A DNA stretch of 64,000 bases from an uncultured Corynebacterium sp. (GCF_946222835.1 NZ_CAMIHD010000004.1:103048-167047), one strand, 5' to 3'. Positions 51,117 through 60,205 are shown, counted from the first letter of the stretch. The notes: generated by a model not told the origin, from the letters alone. Program-made: numbers and translations.

Positions 51117-52826
51117 TTAGGCCTTTGCCTCCAGCAGCTCGAGTAGGTCCTTGCGTACCTGGTGCCGGCGGATTTTGCCCAAGTGGTCGCGCGCCAGATC
51201 TTCAAAGTGGTAGAAGGTGCGCGGGACCTTGTAGCGGGTCAGGCACTCGCGGCAGAAATCCTTCAAACCCTCGGGATCGAGCACGGCGCCATCGCGCAGG
51301 GTGACGCAGCCGACTACGTCCTCGGAGCCATCCTGGCGCGGGCGACCCACGGCGGCGACGTCCACCACATCGGGGTGCTGGGCAATGGCCTCTTCCACCT
51401 CGGCGGGATACACGTTGAAGCCGCCGGTGATAATGATTTCTTTGATGCGGCTGACCAGCTTGATATATCCATCCGGTTCCATCAGCGCCATATCGCCGGT
51501 GCGGAACCAGCCATTGTGGAAGGTCTTTTCGGTGGCCGCGGCATTGCCAAAGTAGCCCTGGAAGATCTGTGGTCCGCGCGCAAGCATTTCGCCCGGCTGG
51601 CCATCAGGCTGGGTTTCATCCAGGTTATCGGGATTGGCAATGCGCACCTCCGTATCCGGGAAGGGCACGCCCACGTAGCCGGGGCGGTGCTTGCCATTCA
51701 TGGGGTTGGCCGTGAGGACCGGGGAGGTTTCCGTCATGCCGAAGCCCTCCACTAGCCGTCCACCGGTCATGTTTTCCCAGCGCTCCACAATCTCTACGGG
51801 CAGCGTGGCGGCGCCGGAAAAGGCGTTGCGAATGCCGCTTAGGTCGACGTCCTTTGCTTCCGCCGCGTCCATGATCTTCTGATAGAGCGTGGGAACGCCC
51901 GGCAGCCAGGTAGGGGTGCGCTTCTTTATGATGTCCAGGATGAGTGGCATCTGCGGCGAGGGTACCAAAATGAGCTCGGCGCCCAGGTAGATGCTGAAAA
52001 TGCACAGCGTGGTCATGCCATAGGCATGGAAGATGGGCAGCGCCGCGAGGAAGCGCTCTTGTTGTTTGCCCATCTGCGGTACCCAGGCCTTGCCCTGGAC
52101 GGCATTGGCAATGAGGTTGCCATGCGAGAGCAACGCGCCCTTGGGCTTGCCGGTGGTGCCGGAGGTGTAGAGGATGAGCGCGATATCGTCCTGGGAGATC
52201 TCGGGGAATTCGAGGCCCGAGCCATCGCCGCCGATAGCCGCGCCGATGAGCGTGGACCATTCCACGGTATTGGGCGCGGGGCTGGTGAGCTGCTCGCGCT
52301 TGGTGGCTAGGGGTGGGAGGGGCAGGCGCAGTGCAAGGCGCTTGAGCGGGGGCATGGCATCAATCATGTTGACGGAGACGATGGTCTCTAGCGGGGTAGT
52401 CGAGCGCAGCTTTTCCAGCGTGGAGGCGGTCTTATCCCAGGCGATAGCCACGCGCGCGCCATGGTCATTGAGCAGGCCTTCCAACTCCGGGGCGGTATAA
52501 AGCGGGTTGTGCTCGACCACGGTGGCGCCAAGTAGCTGCACCGCGTAGAAAGCAGCGACGTGCTGGGGGCAGTTGGGAAGAACGATGGCAACCTTATCGC
52601 CCGGGCGAATGCCAAAAGCCTTGAGGCCGGCCGCGGCAGCGCGCACCTGGCTATCGAGCTCCGCGTAGGTTTGCGTGCGCCCGAAGAAATAGGTGGCGGA
52701 TTTATTGGCGTTGACCCGCAGGTTATTGCGGTAGTAGTCGACGATGGTCTCATCGCCGTAGTCCAGCGTATGTGGGGTCCAATCGCTGTAGTGCTCGAGC
52801 CAGGCTCGGGAAGTGGAAGCGCTCAC
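51117..52826 (-). CDS. acyl-CoA synthetase (FadD type), second of a paralogous set
   Basis: A 569-residue AMP-forming ligase starting at GTG 52826. The P-loop is YTSGTTGKPKGALL (about residues 217-230), the adenylate motif GFGMTETSP near 370, hinge SRIKEIIITGGFNVYPAE and catalytic lysine in LGKIRRHQV. It is very similar along its length to the 571-residue paralogue at 53.4-55.1 kb, for example the shared SPAPNTVEWSTLIG-type block and IANPDNLDETQPDG. These two are a recent-looking duplication; the third gene is more distant. The gene between them encodes an alkyltransferase. Confidence 0.9.
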   Translation of the reverse strand: MSASTSRAWLEHYSDWTPHTLDYGDETIVDYYRNNLRVNANKSATYFFGRTQTYAELDSQVRAAAAGLKAFGIRPGDKVAIVLPNCPQHVAAFYAVQLLGATVVEHNPLYTAPELEGLLNDHGARVAIAWDKTASTLEKLRSTTPLETIVSVNMIDAMPPLKRLALRLPLPPLATKREQLTSPAPNTVEWSTLIGAAIGGDGSGLEFPEISQDDIALILYTSGTTGKPKGALLSHGNLIANAVQGKAWVPQMGKQQERFLAALPIFHAYGMTTLCIFSIYLGAELILVPSPQMPLILDIIKKRTPTWLPGVPTLYQKIMDAAEAKDVDLSGIRNAFSGAATLPVEIVERWENMTGGRLVEGFGMTETSPVLTANPMNGKHRPGYVGVPFPDTEVRIANPDNLDETQPDGQPGEMLARGPQIFQGYFGNAAATEKTFHNGWFRTGDMALMEPDGYIKLVSRIKEIIITGGFNVYPAEVEEAIAQHPDVVDVAAVGRPRQDGSEDVVGCVTLRDGAVLDPEGLKDFCRECLTRYKVPRTFYHFEDLARDHLGKIRRHQVRKDLLELLEAKA

Positions 52827-52898
52827 GCGGTAAACCTTTCGTTTGGCTATGAAAACTATTTCTGAGGGGATAGTTTATCCCAAACGCAAAGAATCCTT

Positions 52899-53384
52899 CT
52901 AGGTTTCTTCCAGTGCCAGCAAAAAACGTTTGGCAGCTAGCCCGCCCGCGTAGCCACCGAGCCCGCCATCGCTGCGCAGTACACGATGGCACGGCCGCAC
53001 AATGAGCAGGGGATTGGCGCCGCACGCGCTGCCCACGGCCCGCGTCGCGCCGGGCCGGCCGAGCCTCTCGGCGACGTCGCGATAAGTGACCGTCTCCCCA
53101 TAGTCAATCTCCGTTAGCCGCGCGTGCACCGCGGCGCGAAACTCCGTCGTTGGGGGCGGGTCCAAAGGCAACTCGAAGGCGCGGCGCCGGCCAGTGAAAT
53201 ACTCGGCAAGCTGCGCCTGCGCCGCATCGAGCACGTCTGTGCTGCGCTTTCCGACGCCCCCTTCATCCACCCGGCTCACCGTTTCCTGCAGGTCACCGGT
53301 TGCGGTGAATTCGACGTGGGAAAGCCCCCGCGGGCTCGCCTGCAGGCGCAGGGGTCCGAGGGGGCTTTCGATGAGGCGGAACAT
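52899..53384 (-). CDS. ogt: methylated-DNA-protein cysteine methyltransferase
   Basis: A 161-residue suicide DNA repair protein that removes alkyl groups from O6 of guanine. The acceptor cysteine is in IVRPCHRVL, with a helix-turn-helix GETVTYRDVAERLGRP and the preceding GSACGANPL. Start ATG at 53384, 1 bp after the first FadD gene's stop codon, so it is cotranscribed with lipid-activation genes. A short Gly/Ser/Arg-rich insertion (DEGGVGKRSTD, about residues 40-50) is unusual and its DNA is close to the recurring 12-mer. Confidence 0.88.
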   Translation of the reverse strand: MFRLIESPLGPLRLQASPRGLSHVEFTATGDLQETVSRVDEGGVGKRSTDVLDAAQAQLAEYFTGRRRAFELPLDPPPTTEFRAAVHARLTEIDYGETVTYRDVAERLGRPGATRAVGSACGANPLLIVRPCHRVLRSDGGLGGYAGGLAAKRFLLALEET

Positions 53385-53385
53385 G

Positions 53386-55101
53386 CTAGTTCTTTTCGGC
53401 CTCGAGGCGGCGGATAAGGTCTGCCTGGACTTCGCGGCGGCGGATCTTGCCCATTTGGTCCTTGGCCAGCTCCTCAAAGTGGTAGAAGGTGCGCGGGACC
53501 TTGTAGCGGGTCAGGCGCTCGCGGCAGTATTCCTTGAGGCCCTCCGGGTCGAGTGCGGCGCCATCGGCCAAGTCGAGGCAGGCCACGACATCCTCGGAGC
53601 CATCTTCGCGCGGCCGGCCCACCACGGCGACGTCATCAATACTCGGGTGCTCGCGCAAGATTTCTTCCACCTCGCCCGGATATACGTTGAAGCCGCCAGT
53701 GATAATGATCTCCTTGATGCGGCTGACCAGGCGGATGAAGCCATCTTCTTCCATGACGCCCATGTCACCGGTGCGGAACCACTCGCCGTGGAAGGCGGCC
53801 TGGGTGGCCTCCTCGTTATTGAGGTAGCCCTTGAAAATCTGTGGCCCACGCGCCAAAACTTCGCCTTCGGTGCCATCGGGCTGGGTCTCATCGAGGTTAT
53901 CCGGGTTGGCGATGCGCACCTCGGTATCCGGGAAGGGGATGCCCACGTAGCCGGGGCGGCGGTCGGTGCTCATGGGGTTGCCCACGATGATGGGCGAGCA
54001 TTCGGTTAGGCCGTAGCCTTCCACCAAGAGGCCACCGGTATAGTCCTCCCACTTCTTGACCGTGTCCGAAGGCAAGGTAGAAGCGCCGGAGAAGGCTGCG
54101 CGCACGCCCTTGATAGGAATCTGCTGCTCGTCGGCGGCTTTGACGATTCGCTCGTAGAGCGTCGGTACACCCGGTACCCAGGTCGGGGTGTGCTTTTTCA
54201 TCAGCTGCATGATGAGCGACATATCCGGCTTAGGCAGGATAACCAGCTCGCCGCCGATAAACTGCGCCAGGGTCACGTTCATGGTCAGGCCATAAGCGTG
54301 GAAGAAGGGGAGGGCGGCGAGCATGCGCTCGGGTTTATCGCCCAGGCCCGGTACCCACGCCTTGCCCTGCAAGAGGTTAGAAAACAGGTTTCCGTGGGAG
54401 AGCATGGCACCCTTCGGGGCGCCGGTGGTGCCAGAGGTGTACATGATGAGCGCGATGGTGTCTTTGTCCACGTCTTCCGGCGTGGTGATATCGCTGCCGT
54501 CGCCACCGATTGCGTTGCCCACCAAGGTTTCCCACGGCACGGTATTGGGTGCTGGGGAAGAGAGCTGCTCCCGCTTGGATTTGAGCGGCGGGATAGGCAA
54601 GCGCAAAGCGGCGCGCTGCAGGGTGGGCATGGCGTTGATCATGTTAATGGACACGACCGTTTCCAGGTTGGTGGTCGCCCGCAGCTTCTCCAGCGTGGGT
54701 GCGGCCTTGTCCCAGGCGATGGCGATGCGCGCGCCGTGATCTTGGAAAAGCCCTTCCAACTCATGGGCGGTATAGAGCGGATTGTGCAGCACCACCTGCG
54801 CACCGAGCTTCAAGATGGCATAAAACGCCGCGATGTACTGCGGCGAGTTCGGCGCCACGATGGCTACGCGGTCACCGGGGCGCACACCGAAGGCCTTCAA
54901 GCCTGCGGCCGCTGCGCGAACCTGGCGGTCCAACTCCGCATACGTTTGGGTGCGTCCGAAGAAGTAGGTGGCGGGTTTATCGGCGTTGACCTCAAGATTG
55001 TTGTCGTAGATATCCAGCAACGTGGTGTCGCCGTAGTCCAGCGTATGCGGTGTCCATTCCGGATAATACTGGAGCCAAGCCTGTGATTCGTATGCGGACA
55101 A
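53386..55101 (-). CDS. acyl-CoA synthetase (FadD type), first of a paralogous set
   Basis: A 571-residue AMP-forming ligase. P-loop YTSGTTGAPKGAML (about residues 220-233), GYGLTECSP near 370, GDMGVMEEDGFI and SRIKEIIITGGFNVYPGE, and catalytic lysine in MGKIRRREV. The start is TTG at 55101: it is preceded by GAAAGG at good spacing and gives an N terminus (SAYESQAWLQYYPEWTPHTLDYG) parallel to the paralogue's. It is the first gene of the minus-strand run fadD-ogt-fadD-fadD and diverges from mshA. Confidence 0.88.
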   Translation of the reverse strand: MSAYESQAWLQYYPEWTPHTLDYGDTTLLDIYDNNLEVNADKPATYFFGRTQTYAELDRQVRAAAAGLKAFGVRPGDRVAIVAPNSPQYIAAFYAILKLGAQVVLHNPLYTAHELEGLFQDHGARIAIAWDKAAPTLEKLRATTNLETVVSINMINAMPTLQRAALRLPIPPLKSKREQLSSPAPNTVPWETLVGNAIGGDGSDITTPEDVDKDTIALIMYTSGTTGAPKGAMLSHGNLFSNLLQGKAWVPGLGDKPERMLAALPFFHAYGLTMNVTLAQFIGGELVILPKPDMSLIMQLMKKHTPTWVPGVPTLYERIVKAADEQQIPIKGVRAAFSGASTLPSDTVKKWEDYTGGLLVEGYGLTECSPIIVGNPMSTDRRPGYVGIPFPDTEVRIANPDNLDETQPDGTEGEVLARGPQIFKGYLNNEEATQAAFHGEWFRTGDMGVMEEDGFIRLVSRIKEIIITGGFNVYPGEVEEILREHPSIDDVAVVGRPREDGSEDVVACLDLADGAALDPEGLKEYCRERLTRYKVPRTFYHFEELAKDQMGKIRRREVQADLIRRLEAEKN

Positions 55102-55153
55102 AACTATACCTTTCGGTGGCGTAGGTTTCTGGCAGGGGCCAGTATAGCGCCGG

Positions 55154-55159
55154 TAGAAT
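55154..55159 (+). promoter_or_regulatory. -10 element of mshA
   Basis: TAGAAT lies 8 nt before the ATG at 55168 in the 66-bp gap that also holds the divergent fadD upstream sequence. Confidence 0.5.
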
Positions 55160-55167
55160 TGAGCGCC

Positions 55168-56433
55168 ATGCGCATCGCCATGATCTCTATGCATACATCT
55201 CCTATCGAGCAGCCTGGCTCAGGAGATGCGGGTGGAATGAACGTCTACGTCCTCAATATTGCCCGCCAACTGGCCCGCCGGGGAATCGAGGTGGATGTCT
55301 ACACTCGCGCCACCCGGCCTAGCCAGGGTGAAATCATTGCGGTTGAGCCTAGCCTGCGCGTTATCAACATTGTTGCGGGCCCGTACGAGGGCCTAGACAA
55401 AGAGGATTTACCCACCCAGCTGGCCGCTTTCGCGGGTGGAGTGGTGCAGTTTGCCAAGTGGCAGGGTAAAAAATATGACCTCATCCACTCCCACTATTGG
55501 CTCTCCGGTCAGGTGGGCTGGTTGCTGCGGGATCTCTGGGGTATTCCGCTCATCCACACTGCCCACACCCTCGCCGCAGTGAAAAATGCCTCCCGGACCG
55601 CGGATGACACCCTGGAATCCGAGGCACGCCGTATTTGTGAGCAGCAATTGGTGGATAATGCGGACTTGCTCGTGGTCAATACCGAGCAGGAGGCCCGCGA
55701 CCTAGCCGAGCATTATGACGCCGAGCGCGACATCATTCGTGTGGTCTCGCCCGGCGCCGACGTAGAGCTATTTACCCCAGGCACGGACCGCAATACCGAG
55801 CGCTCCCGCCGCGAGCTGGGTATTCCATTGCACGCCAAGGTGGTTGCCTTTGTGGGCCGCTTGCAAAAATTCAAGGGACCGGAGGTCCTCATCCGCGCCG
55901 CAGCCGAACTCTTCCGCCGCGAGCCGGCCCGCAACCTGCGCGTGGTCATCTGCGGTGGCCCGTCAGGGGCCAATACAGCGCCGGAGGCCTATAGGGAATT
56001 GGCGCGTGAATTGGGCGTCGATAAGCGCGTGCGCTTTCTGGGCGCTCGGCCGCCAGAGGAGCTGGTGGGGGTCTACCGCGCGGCCGATATTGTGGCGGTG
56101 CCCAGCTATAACGAGTCCTTTGGTTTGGTATCGCTAGAGGCCCAGGCCTCGGGCACGCCGGTGGTTGCTGCCGCCGTTGGCGGGCTGCCCATCGCCGTGG
56201 CCGACGGCGAGACCGGTCTACTGGTGCACTCGCACGAAGCGGCCGATTGGGCCGATGCTTTAGCCCGCTTGCTTGACGACGACCCCGTGCGCATCGCCAT
56301 GGGCGAAGCGGCCGTTTCCCATGCCGCACGCTTTAGCTGGGCCAGCTCCGCAGCCGCGCTCGCAGAAATCTATGACGAGGCCGGCCACATCGAGGTCCCA
56401 GACTGCCACCAACGTCGAGCAATTGGGGATTAA
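55168..56433 (+). CDS. mshA: D-inositol-3-phosphate glycosyltransferase (mycothiol synthesis)
   Basis: A 421-residue GT4 glycosyltransferase that joins UDP-GlcNAc to inositol 3-phosphate, the first step in mycothiol synthesis. The N-terminal MRIAMISMHTSP and GGMNVYV region, HYWLSG near residue 110 and the GT-B catalytic part with FVGRLQKFKGPEVLI and PSYNESFGLVSLEAQA (the E-x7-E pair) are all present. Start at ATG 55168, 8 nt from TAGAAT, is likely leaderless; an in-frame TTG at 55159 overlaps the -10. Same relative position as in mycobacteria (before gpm). Confidence 0.94.
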   Translation: MRIAMISMHTSPIEQPGSGDAGGMNVYVLNIARQLARRGIEVDVYTRATRPSQGEIIAVEPSLRVINIVAGPYEGLDKEDLPTQLAAFAGGVVQFAKWQGKKYDLIHSHYWLSGQVGWLLRDLWGIPLIHTAHTLAAVKNASRTADDTLESEARRICEQQLVDNADLLVVNTEQEARDLAEHYDAERDIIRVVSPGADVELFTPGTDRNTERSRRELGIPLHAKVVAFVGRLQKFKGPEVLIRAAAELFRREPARNLRVVICGGPSGANTAPEAYRELARELGVDKRVRFLGARPPEELVGVYRAADIVAVPSYNESFGLVSLEAQASGTPVVAAAVGGLPIAVADGETGLLVHSHEAADWADALARLLDDDPVRIAMGEAAVSHAARFSWASSAAALAEIYDEAGHIEVPDCHQRRAIGD

Positions 56434-56472
56434 ACCCTGACGCCGGTAGTCATTTCGTGGCATGCTAGGAGC

Positions 56473-57219
56473 ATGACTAACGGAAAATTGATTCTTCTTC
56501 GCCATGGCCAATCTAAGTGGAACGAGTCCAACCAGTTCACTGGCTGGGTCGACGTAGATCTGACCGAAAAGGGCGAGGCGGAAGCCAAGCGCGGCGGTGA
56601 GTTGATCGCGCAGGAAGGCGTTCTGCCCGATGTCCTTTATACCTCTCTTCTGCGCCGCGCTATCCGCACCGCAAATATCGCGCTCAACGCCGCTGACCGC
56701 CACTGGATCCCAGTGGTGCGCGACTGGCGCCTAAACGAGCGCCACTACGGCGCCCTCCAGGGCCTGAATAAGGCTGAGACCAAGGAAGAGTACGGCGAGG
56801 AAAAGTTCATGGCATGGCGCCGCTCCTATGACACGCGCCCGCCGGAGCTGGCCGATGACTCCGAGTACTCCCAGGCCAATGACCCGCGCTACGCGGATTT
56901 GGATAAGGTCCCGCAGACCGAGTGCCTGAAGGACGTTGTTGCCCGCTTCGTGCCGTACTTCGAGGAGGAGATCCTCCCGCGCGCCAAGAAGGGCGAGACC
57001 GTGCTCATCGCCGCACATGGCAATTCCCTGCGCGCGCTGGTCAAGCACCTAGACAATATCTCCGATGATGACATCGCCGGCCTGAATATCCCGACCGGCA
57101 TCCCGCTGGTTTATGAGATCACTGAGGATGGCTCCGTAATAAACCCAGGTGGCACCTACCTGGACCCGGAGGCTGCCGCTGCTGGTGCCGCCGCCGTTGC
57201 TGCGCAGGGCGGTAAGTAA
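56473..57219 (+). CDS. gpmA: 2,3-bisphosphoglycerate-dependent phosphoglycerate mutase
   Basis: A 248-residue glycolytic enzyme interconverting 3- and 2-phosphoglycerate. LLRHGQSKWNESNQFTGWVDVDL holds the phosphohistidine, ERHYGALQGLNKAE follows, and the second His lies in AAHGNSLRALVKH. A short Ala-rich tail is extra. CATGCT at 56461-56466 ends 6 nt before the ATG, so the transcript is probably leaderless. A hairpin follows the stop codon. Confidence 0.96.
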   Translation: MTNGKLILLRHGQSKWNESNQFTGWVDVDLTEKGEAEAKRGGELIAQEGVLPDVLYTSLLRRAIRTANIALNAADRHWIPVVRDWRLNERHYGALQGLNKAETKEEYGEEKFMAWRRSYDTRPPELADDSEYSQANDPRYADLDKVPQTECLKDVVARFVPYFEEEILPRAKKGETVLIAAHGNSLRALVKHLDNISDDDIAGLNIPTGIPLVYEITEDGSVINPGGTYLDPEAAAAGAAAVAAQGGK

Positions 57220-57232
57220 GAAACTGCGCTAC

Positions 57233-57264
57233 AGTCCCCGGGGAATATTCCCTGGGGACTTTGT
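57233..57264 (+). terminator. hairpin after gpmA
   Basis: AGTCCCC and GGGGACT arms (57233-57239 and 57254-57260) enclose a paired centre around GAATATTC, followed by TTTGT. U tract is short, so termination may be partial before senX3. Confidence 0.6.
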
Positions 57265-57282
57265 GATGGATAGGCTGGACAC

Positions 57283-58545
57283 GTGGAATTGATTCTTTCC
57301 TTCGTCGCCGGCGTGGTGGCCTGTGGGCTGGCGCTGCCGGCTATTTCATGGCTGCGCGGTCGCATTGCGCACTACCGCCAAGCTGCCGATGCCGAGGCCA
57401 ACCAGGTCACGACGGTCAGTCAGGTGCTGCACTTGGCGGTGCAAGGTTCGCCAACGGCCCTGGCGGTGCTGGACCGTAACCAAGAAATCGTCATGTCCAA
57501 TTCGGCCGCCCATGAGATGTCCTTGGTCCATGATCGCGCCGTGAATCCGGACGTGTGGCAGACCGCGCAGGAGGTTTTTGAAGACAAGGAGACTCGCACC
57601 GTCGACCTGGCCATTCCTAAGCGCCGTACGGGCCACCGCGTTACGCAGTTCAAAGCGGTGATCAAACCGCTGACGCTTAACGACGGCCGCTTTGTCATCA
57701 TCTACGGCACCGATGAGAGCGAAAACGTCCGCATGGAATCAGCTCGCCGCGACTTCGTGGCGAACGTCTCCCACGAGCTCAAGACACCCGTCGGTGGCAT
57801 CGCTCTATTGGCCGAGGCCCTCTTGCAGGATTCCGGCGATCAGGAAACCGTGGAGTACTTTGGCAATAAGGTCTACAAAGAAGCCAACCGCATGGCCGAT
57901 ATGGTCAGCGAACTCATCTCCCTATCCAAGCTGCAGGGTGCCGAGGCCCTGCCGGAGATGGAACCGCTGGCCGTAGACGATCTCGTCGATGAAGCCCTCT
58001 CGCGCAACCACCTTGCTGCCGAGGCCCGTTCCATCGAGCTCAACCGCGGTGCCTCTGTCGGCGTGCAGGTCAAAGGCGATCGATCCCTGCTGGTAACAGC
58101 ACTGTCCAACCTAGTATCCAATGCAATTAACTATTCGCCGGAGAAAATGCCGGTTTCCGTCTCCCAAAAAGTGGTGGATGGCGGGGTCGTGCTCATTCGC
58201 GTTACGGACCGCGGTATCGGAATCGCACCGGATGACCAGAAACGTGTTTTTGAGCGCTTCTTCCGCGTAGACCAAGCCCGGTCGCGGCAGACCGGAGGCA
58301 CTGGCCTAGGATTAGCAATTGTTAAACACGTGGTGGCCAACCATGGTGGCAACATCAAACTGTGGTCCCGGCCGGGTACGGGTTCTACATTCACCATCGA
58401 GTTGCCCATCTACAGGGAAGAAAAGCCAGCGCAGGCTGCTGGCATGAAGGATAATGAGAAAAGGGATGCCGTCGACACGGCGGCGCCTGGGCTCCCGCGT
58501 GCAGTAGCACGCGTTGCAGCACGTCGAAAGGATAAAGCACAATGA
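57283..58545 (+). CDS. senX3: sensor histidine kinase SenX3
   Basis: A 420-residue membrane kinase. One N-terminal hydrophobic segment (about residues 1-22), a PAS-like domain (about 45-150), the phosphoacceptor histidine in VANVSHELKTP (about residue 165), N-box SNAINYSPEKM, and the ATP lid GGTGLGLAIVKHVV. Mycobacterial and corynebacterial SenX3 responds to phosphate status. The start is GTG 57283; TAGGCT (57271-57276) ends 6 nt upstream. It overlaps regX3 by 4 bp. Located between gpmA and the regulator as in mycobacteria. Confidence 0.93.
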   Translation: MELILSFVAGVVACGLALPAISWLRGRIAHYRQAADAEANQVTTVSQVLHLAVQGSPTALAVLDRNQEIVMSNSAAHEMSLVHDRAVNPDVWQTAQEVFEDKETRTVDLAIPKRRTGHRVTQFKAVIKPLTLNDGRFVIIYGTDESENVRMESARRDFVANVSHELKTPVGGIALLAEALLQDSGDQETVEYFGNKVYKEANRMADMVSELISLSKLQGAEALPEMEPLAVDDLVDEALSRNHLAAEARSIELNRGASVGVQVKGDRSLLVTALSNLVSNAINYSPEKMPVSVSQKVVDGGVVLIRVTDRGIGIAPDDQKRVFERFFRVDQARSRQTGGTGLGLAIVKHVVANHGGNIKLWSRPGTGSTFTIELPIYREEKPAQAAGMKDNEKRDAVDTAAPGLPRAVARVAARRKDKAQ

Positions 58546-59249
58546 CCACCATCCTCATCGTTGAAGATGAAGAGTCGCTGGCAGATCCGCTGGCATTCCT
58601 CCTTCGCAAGGAGGGCTTCGAGCCGATCATCGCGCACGATGGCCCCACCGCGCTGGAAAAGTTTGCTGCTAACGACATCGATATCGTCCTTCTAGACCTC
58701 ATGCTGCCCGGCATGTCCGGCACCGAGGTGTGCAAGCAGTTGCGCATCACCTCTTCCGTGCCGGTCATCATGGTTACCGCGCGTGATTCCGAAATCGACA
58801 AAGTCGTCGGCCTCGAGCTAGGCGCCGACGACTACGTGACCAAGCCCTATTCCTCCCGTGAGCTTATTGCCCGCATTCGCGCGGTCCTGCGCCGCGGCCA
58901 CGATTCCGGAGCCGGCGCCGATACCGAGTCGGAGGAAGCGGCAGGTGAGCAGATTCTCGAAGGCGGCCGCGTCAAGATGGATGTGGAGCGCCATACCGTT
59001 ACCGTCGCAGACGAGCCGGTATCCATGCCTCTCAAGGAATTCGACCTCCTGGAGTACCTGCTGCGCAACGCCGGCCGCGTGCTCACTCGCGGTCAGCTCA
59101 TTGATCGCATCTGGGGCGCCGATTATGTCGGCGACACCAAGACACTCGACGTCCACGTCAAGCGCCTGCGCTCCAAGATTGAGGAGCAGCCCTCCCGCCC
59201 GAAACACTTGGTTACGGTGCGCGGTCTGGGCTATAAATTCGAGCTCTAA
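58542..59249 (+). CDS. regX3: response regulator RegX3 (OmpR/PhoB family)
   Basis: A 235-residue regulator. The receiver domain has the acidic pair in VEDEE, the phosphoacceptor Asp in VLLDLMLPGMSG (about residue 52) and the Lys in DDYVTKPY; a winged-helix DNA-binding domain follows (LKEFDLLEYLLRNAGRVLTR...). In mycobacteria RegX3 controls phosphate uptake genes together with SenX3. It starts in the senX3 stop codon and shares a stop overlap of 4 bp with the convergent cysteine-rich gene. A linker with Glu/Ser/Ala lies between the domains. Confidence 0.93.
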   Translation: MTTILIVEDEESLADPLAFLLRKEGFEPIIAHDGPTALEKFAANDIDIVLLDLMLPGMSGTEVCKQLRITSSVPVIMVTARDSEIDKVVGLELGADDYVTKPYSSRELIARIRAVLRRGHDSGAGADTESEEAAGEQILEGGRVKMDVERHTVTVADEPVSMPLKEFDLLEYLLRNAGRVLTRGQLIDRIWGADYVGDTKTLDVHVKRLRSKIEEQPSRPKHLVTVRGLGYKFEL

Positions 59250-60172
59250 TTTTCCGCCTGCGGGCCTTCTGCCTGTAGGCTCCCAGCCTTCACGCTGGCT
59301 GGGTGCTGCGTGAGCTGGACACCGTGCTTGGCCGCTGCGGCCCGCGCCTTGCAGTGGGCGGCCAGAATCTCATAGGACTCGCGGCCCATGAGAGCTACCA
59401 ACTCGTCCTCGTGCGACTGCCACATGGGCAGCGGGTTGGCATGGCAGGCGGCGTCGGCCGAACAATACCAATCAAAATCCTCGCCGCCATTGCCCCAACC
59501 GCGGCGGTCATATTCGCCTATCTGGGTGCGTAGAATCTCCTGCCCATCCGGGCGTTCTTCATAATCTTCATACCGGCGCAACGGCAGCTGCCAGCACACC
59601 TCCGGCTTGACCACCGTGAGATCCTCACCGGCATCAACTGCCCACTGGTGCAGTGCACAGCCCGTGCCCGTGGCCCAGCCGGCGCGGTTTGCGAAAATGC
59701 ACGCGCCATCCACAATCGGCGTCTTCAGCGCTGGTTCCGGTTCGCCGTCCTCGCCGTCGAGTTCGTCCCATTCCAGCCATGGTTCTAACTCGTCTGTAGC
59801 GTCTTGTGCGAGGAACTCATCTACCCCCGCTGGGCGCAGCTGCCAATATTTGGCGGGCATGCGCGAGACGGCGTCATAAAGCTGGTCGCGGTCTTCTTCG
59901 TCGGCCATATATGCGCCATGCACGCAGCAGCCCACGTCGGGCTGGCTCTTATCGATGCCCCGGCATGCCGACGTCCCAAATTGGCAGCTGTAGTGCGACT
60001 CTACCCATGTCAGGTCGATGGAAAAGACGTGGTGCGGGTCATTTGGGTTGCAAAATTCGAACCATTCCCGCGGAAAGTCGGGGGCCTCTTCGCGGCCTGC
60101 TCTAATCGACGCCGCCGCGGGCGAGCTCGCAGGAAAACCTAGGTATACCGTGTCAGATTTTGGGCGATTCAC
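59246..60172 (-). CDS. cysteine-rich protein of unknown function (Rv0495c-like position)
   Basis: A 308-residue soluble protein with about twelve cysteines, including C-x4-CQ..SAC, VGCCVHG, TGCALHQW, EVCWQLP and CSADAACHANP. The spacing resembles zinc/iron-cluster binding (YkgJ or DUF3109-like) proteins, but I cannot assign a family with certainty. It sits convergent to regX3 and divergent to ppx, the place of Rv0495c in mycobacteria. The start is GTG at 60172; TACCGT (minus, 60181-60186) lies 8 nt upstream, overlapping the ppx promoter region. Confidence 0.7.
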   Translation of the reverse strand: MNRPKSDTVYLGFPASSPAAASIRAGREEAPDFPREWFEFCNPNDPHHVFSIDLTWVESHYSCQFGTSACRGIDKSQPDVGCCVHGAYMADEEDRDQLYDAVSRMPAKYWQLRPAGVDEFLAQDATDELEPWLEWDELDGEDGEPEPALKTPIVDGACIFANRAGWATGTGCALHQWAVDAGEDLTVVKPEVCWQLPLRRYEDYEERPDGQEILRTQIGEYDRRGWGNGGEDFDWYCSADAACHANPLPMWQSHEDELVALMGRESYEILAAHCKARAAAAKHGVQLTQHPASVKAGSLQAEGPQAEN

Positions 60173-60193
60173 ACCTAAACACGGTAGACCTAC

Positions 60194-60199
60194 TACGCT
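60194..60199 (+). promoter_or_regulatory. -10 element of ppx
   Basis: TACGCT ends 6 nt before the GTG start at 60206, leaving no room for a leader. Confidence 0.45.
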
Positions 60200-60205
60200 A
60201 TTAGT

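Noticed and set aside
9449..53280. CRISPR or interspersed repeat array
   Set aside because: The recurring 12-mer has no regular spacing and lies mostly inside coding regions.
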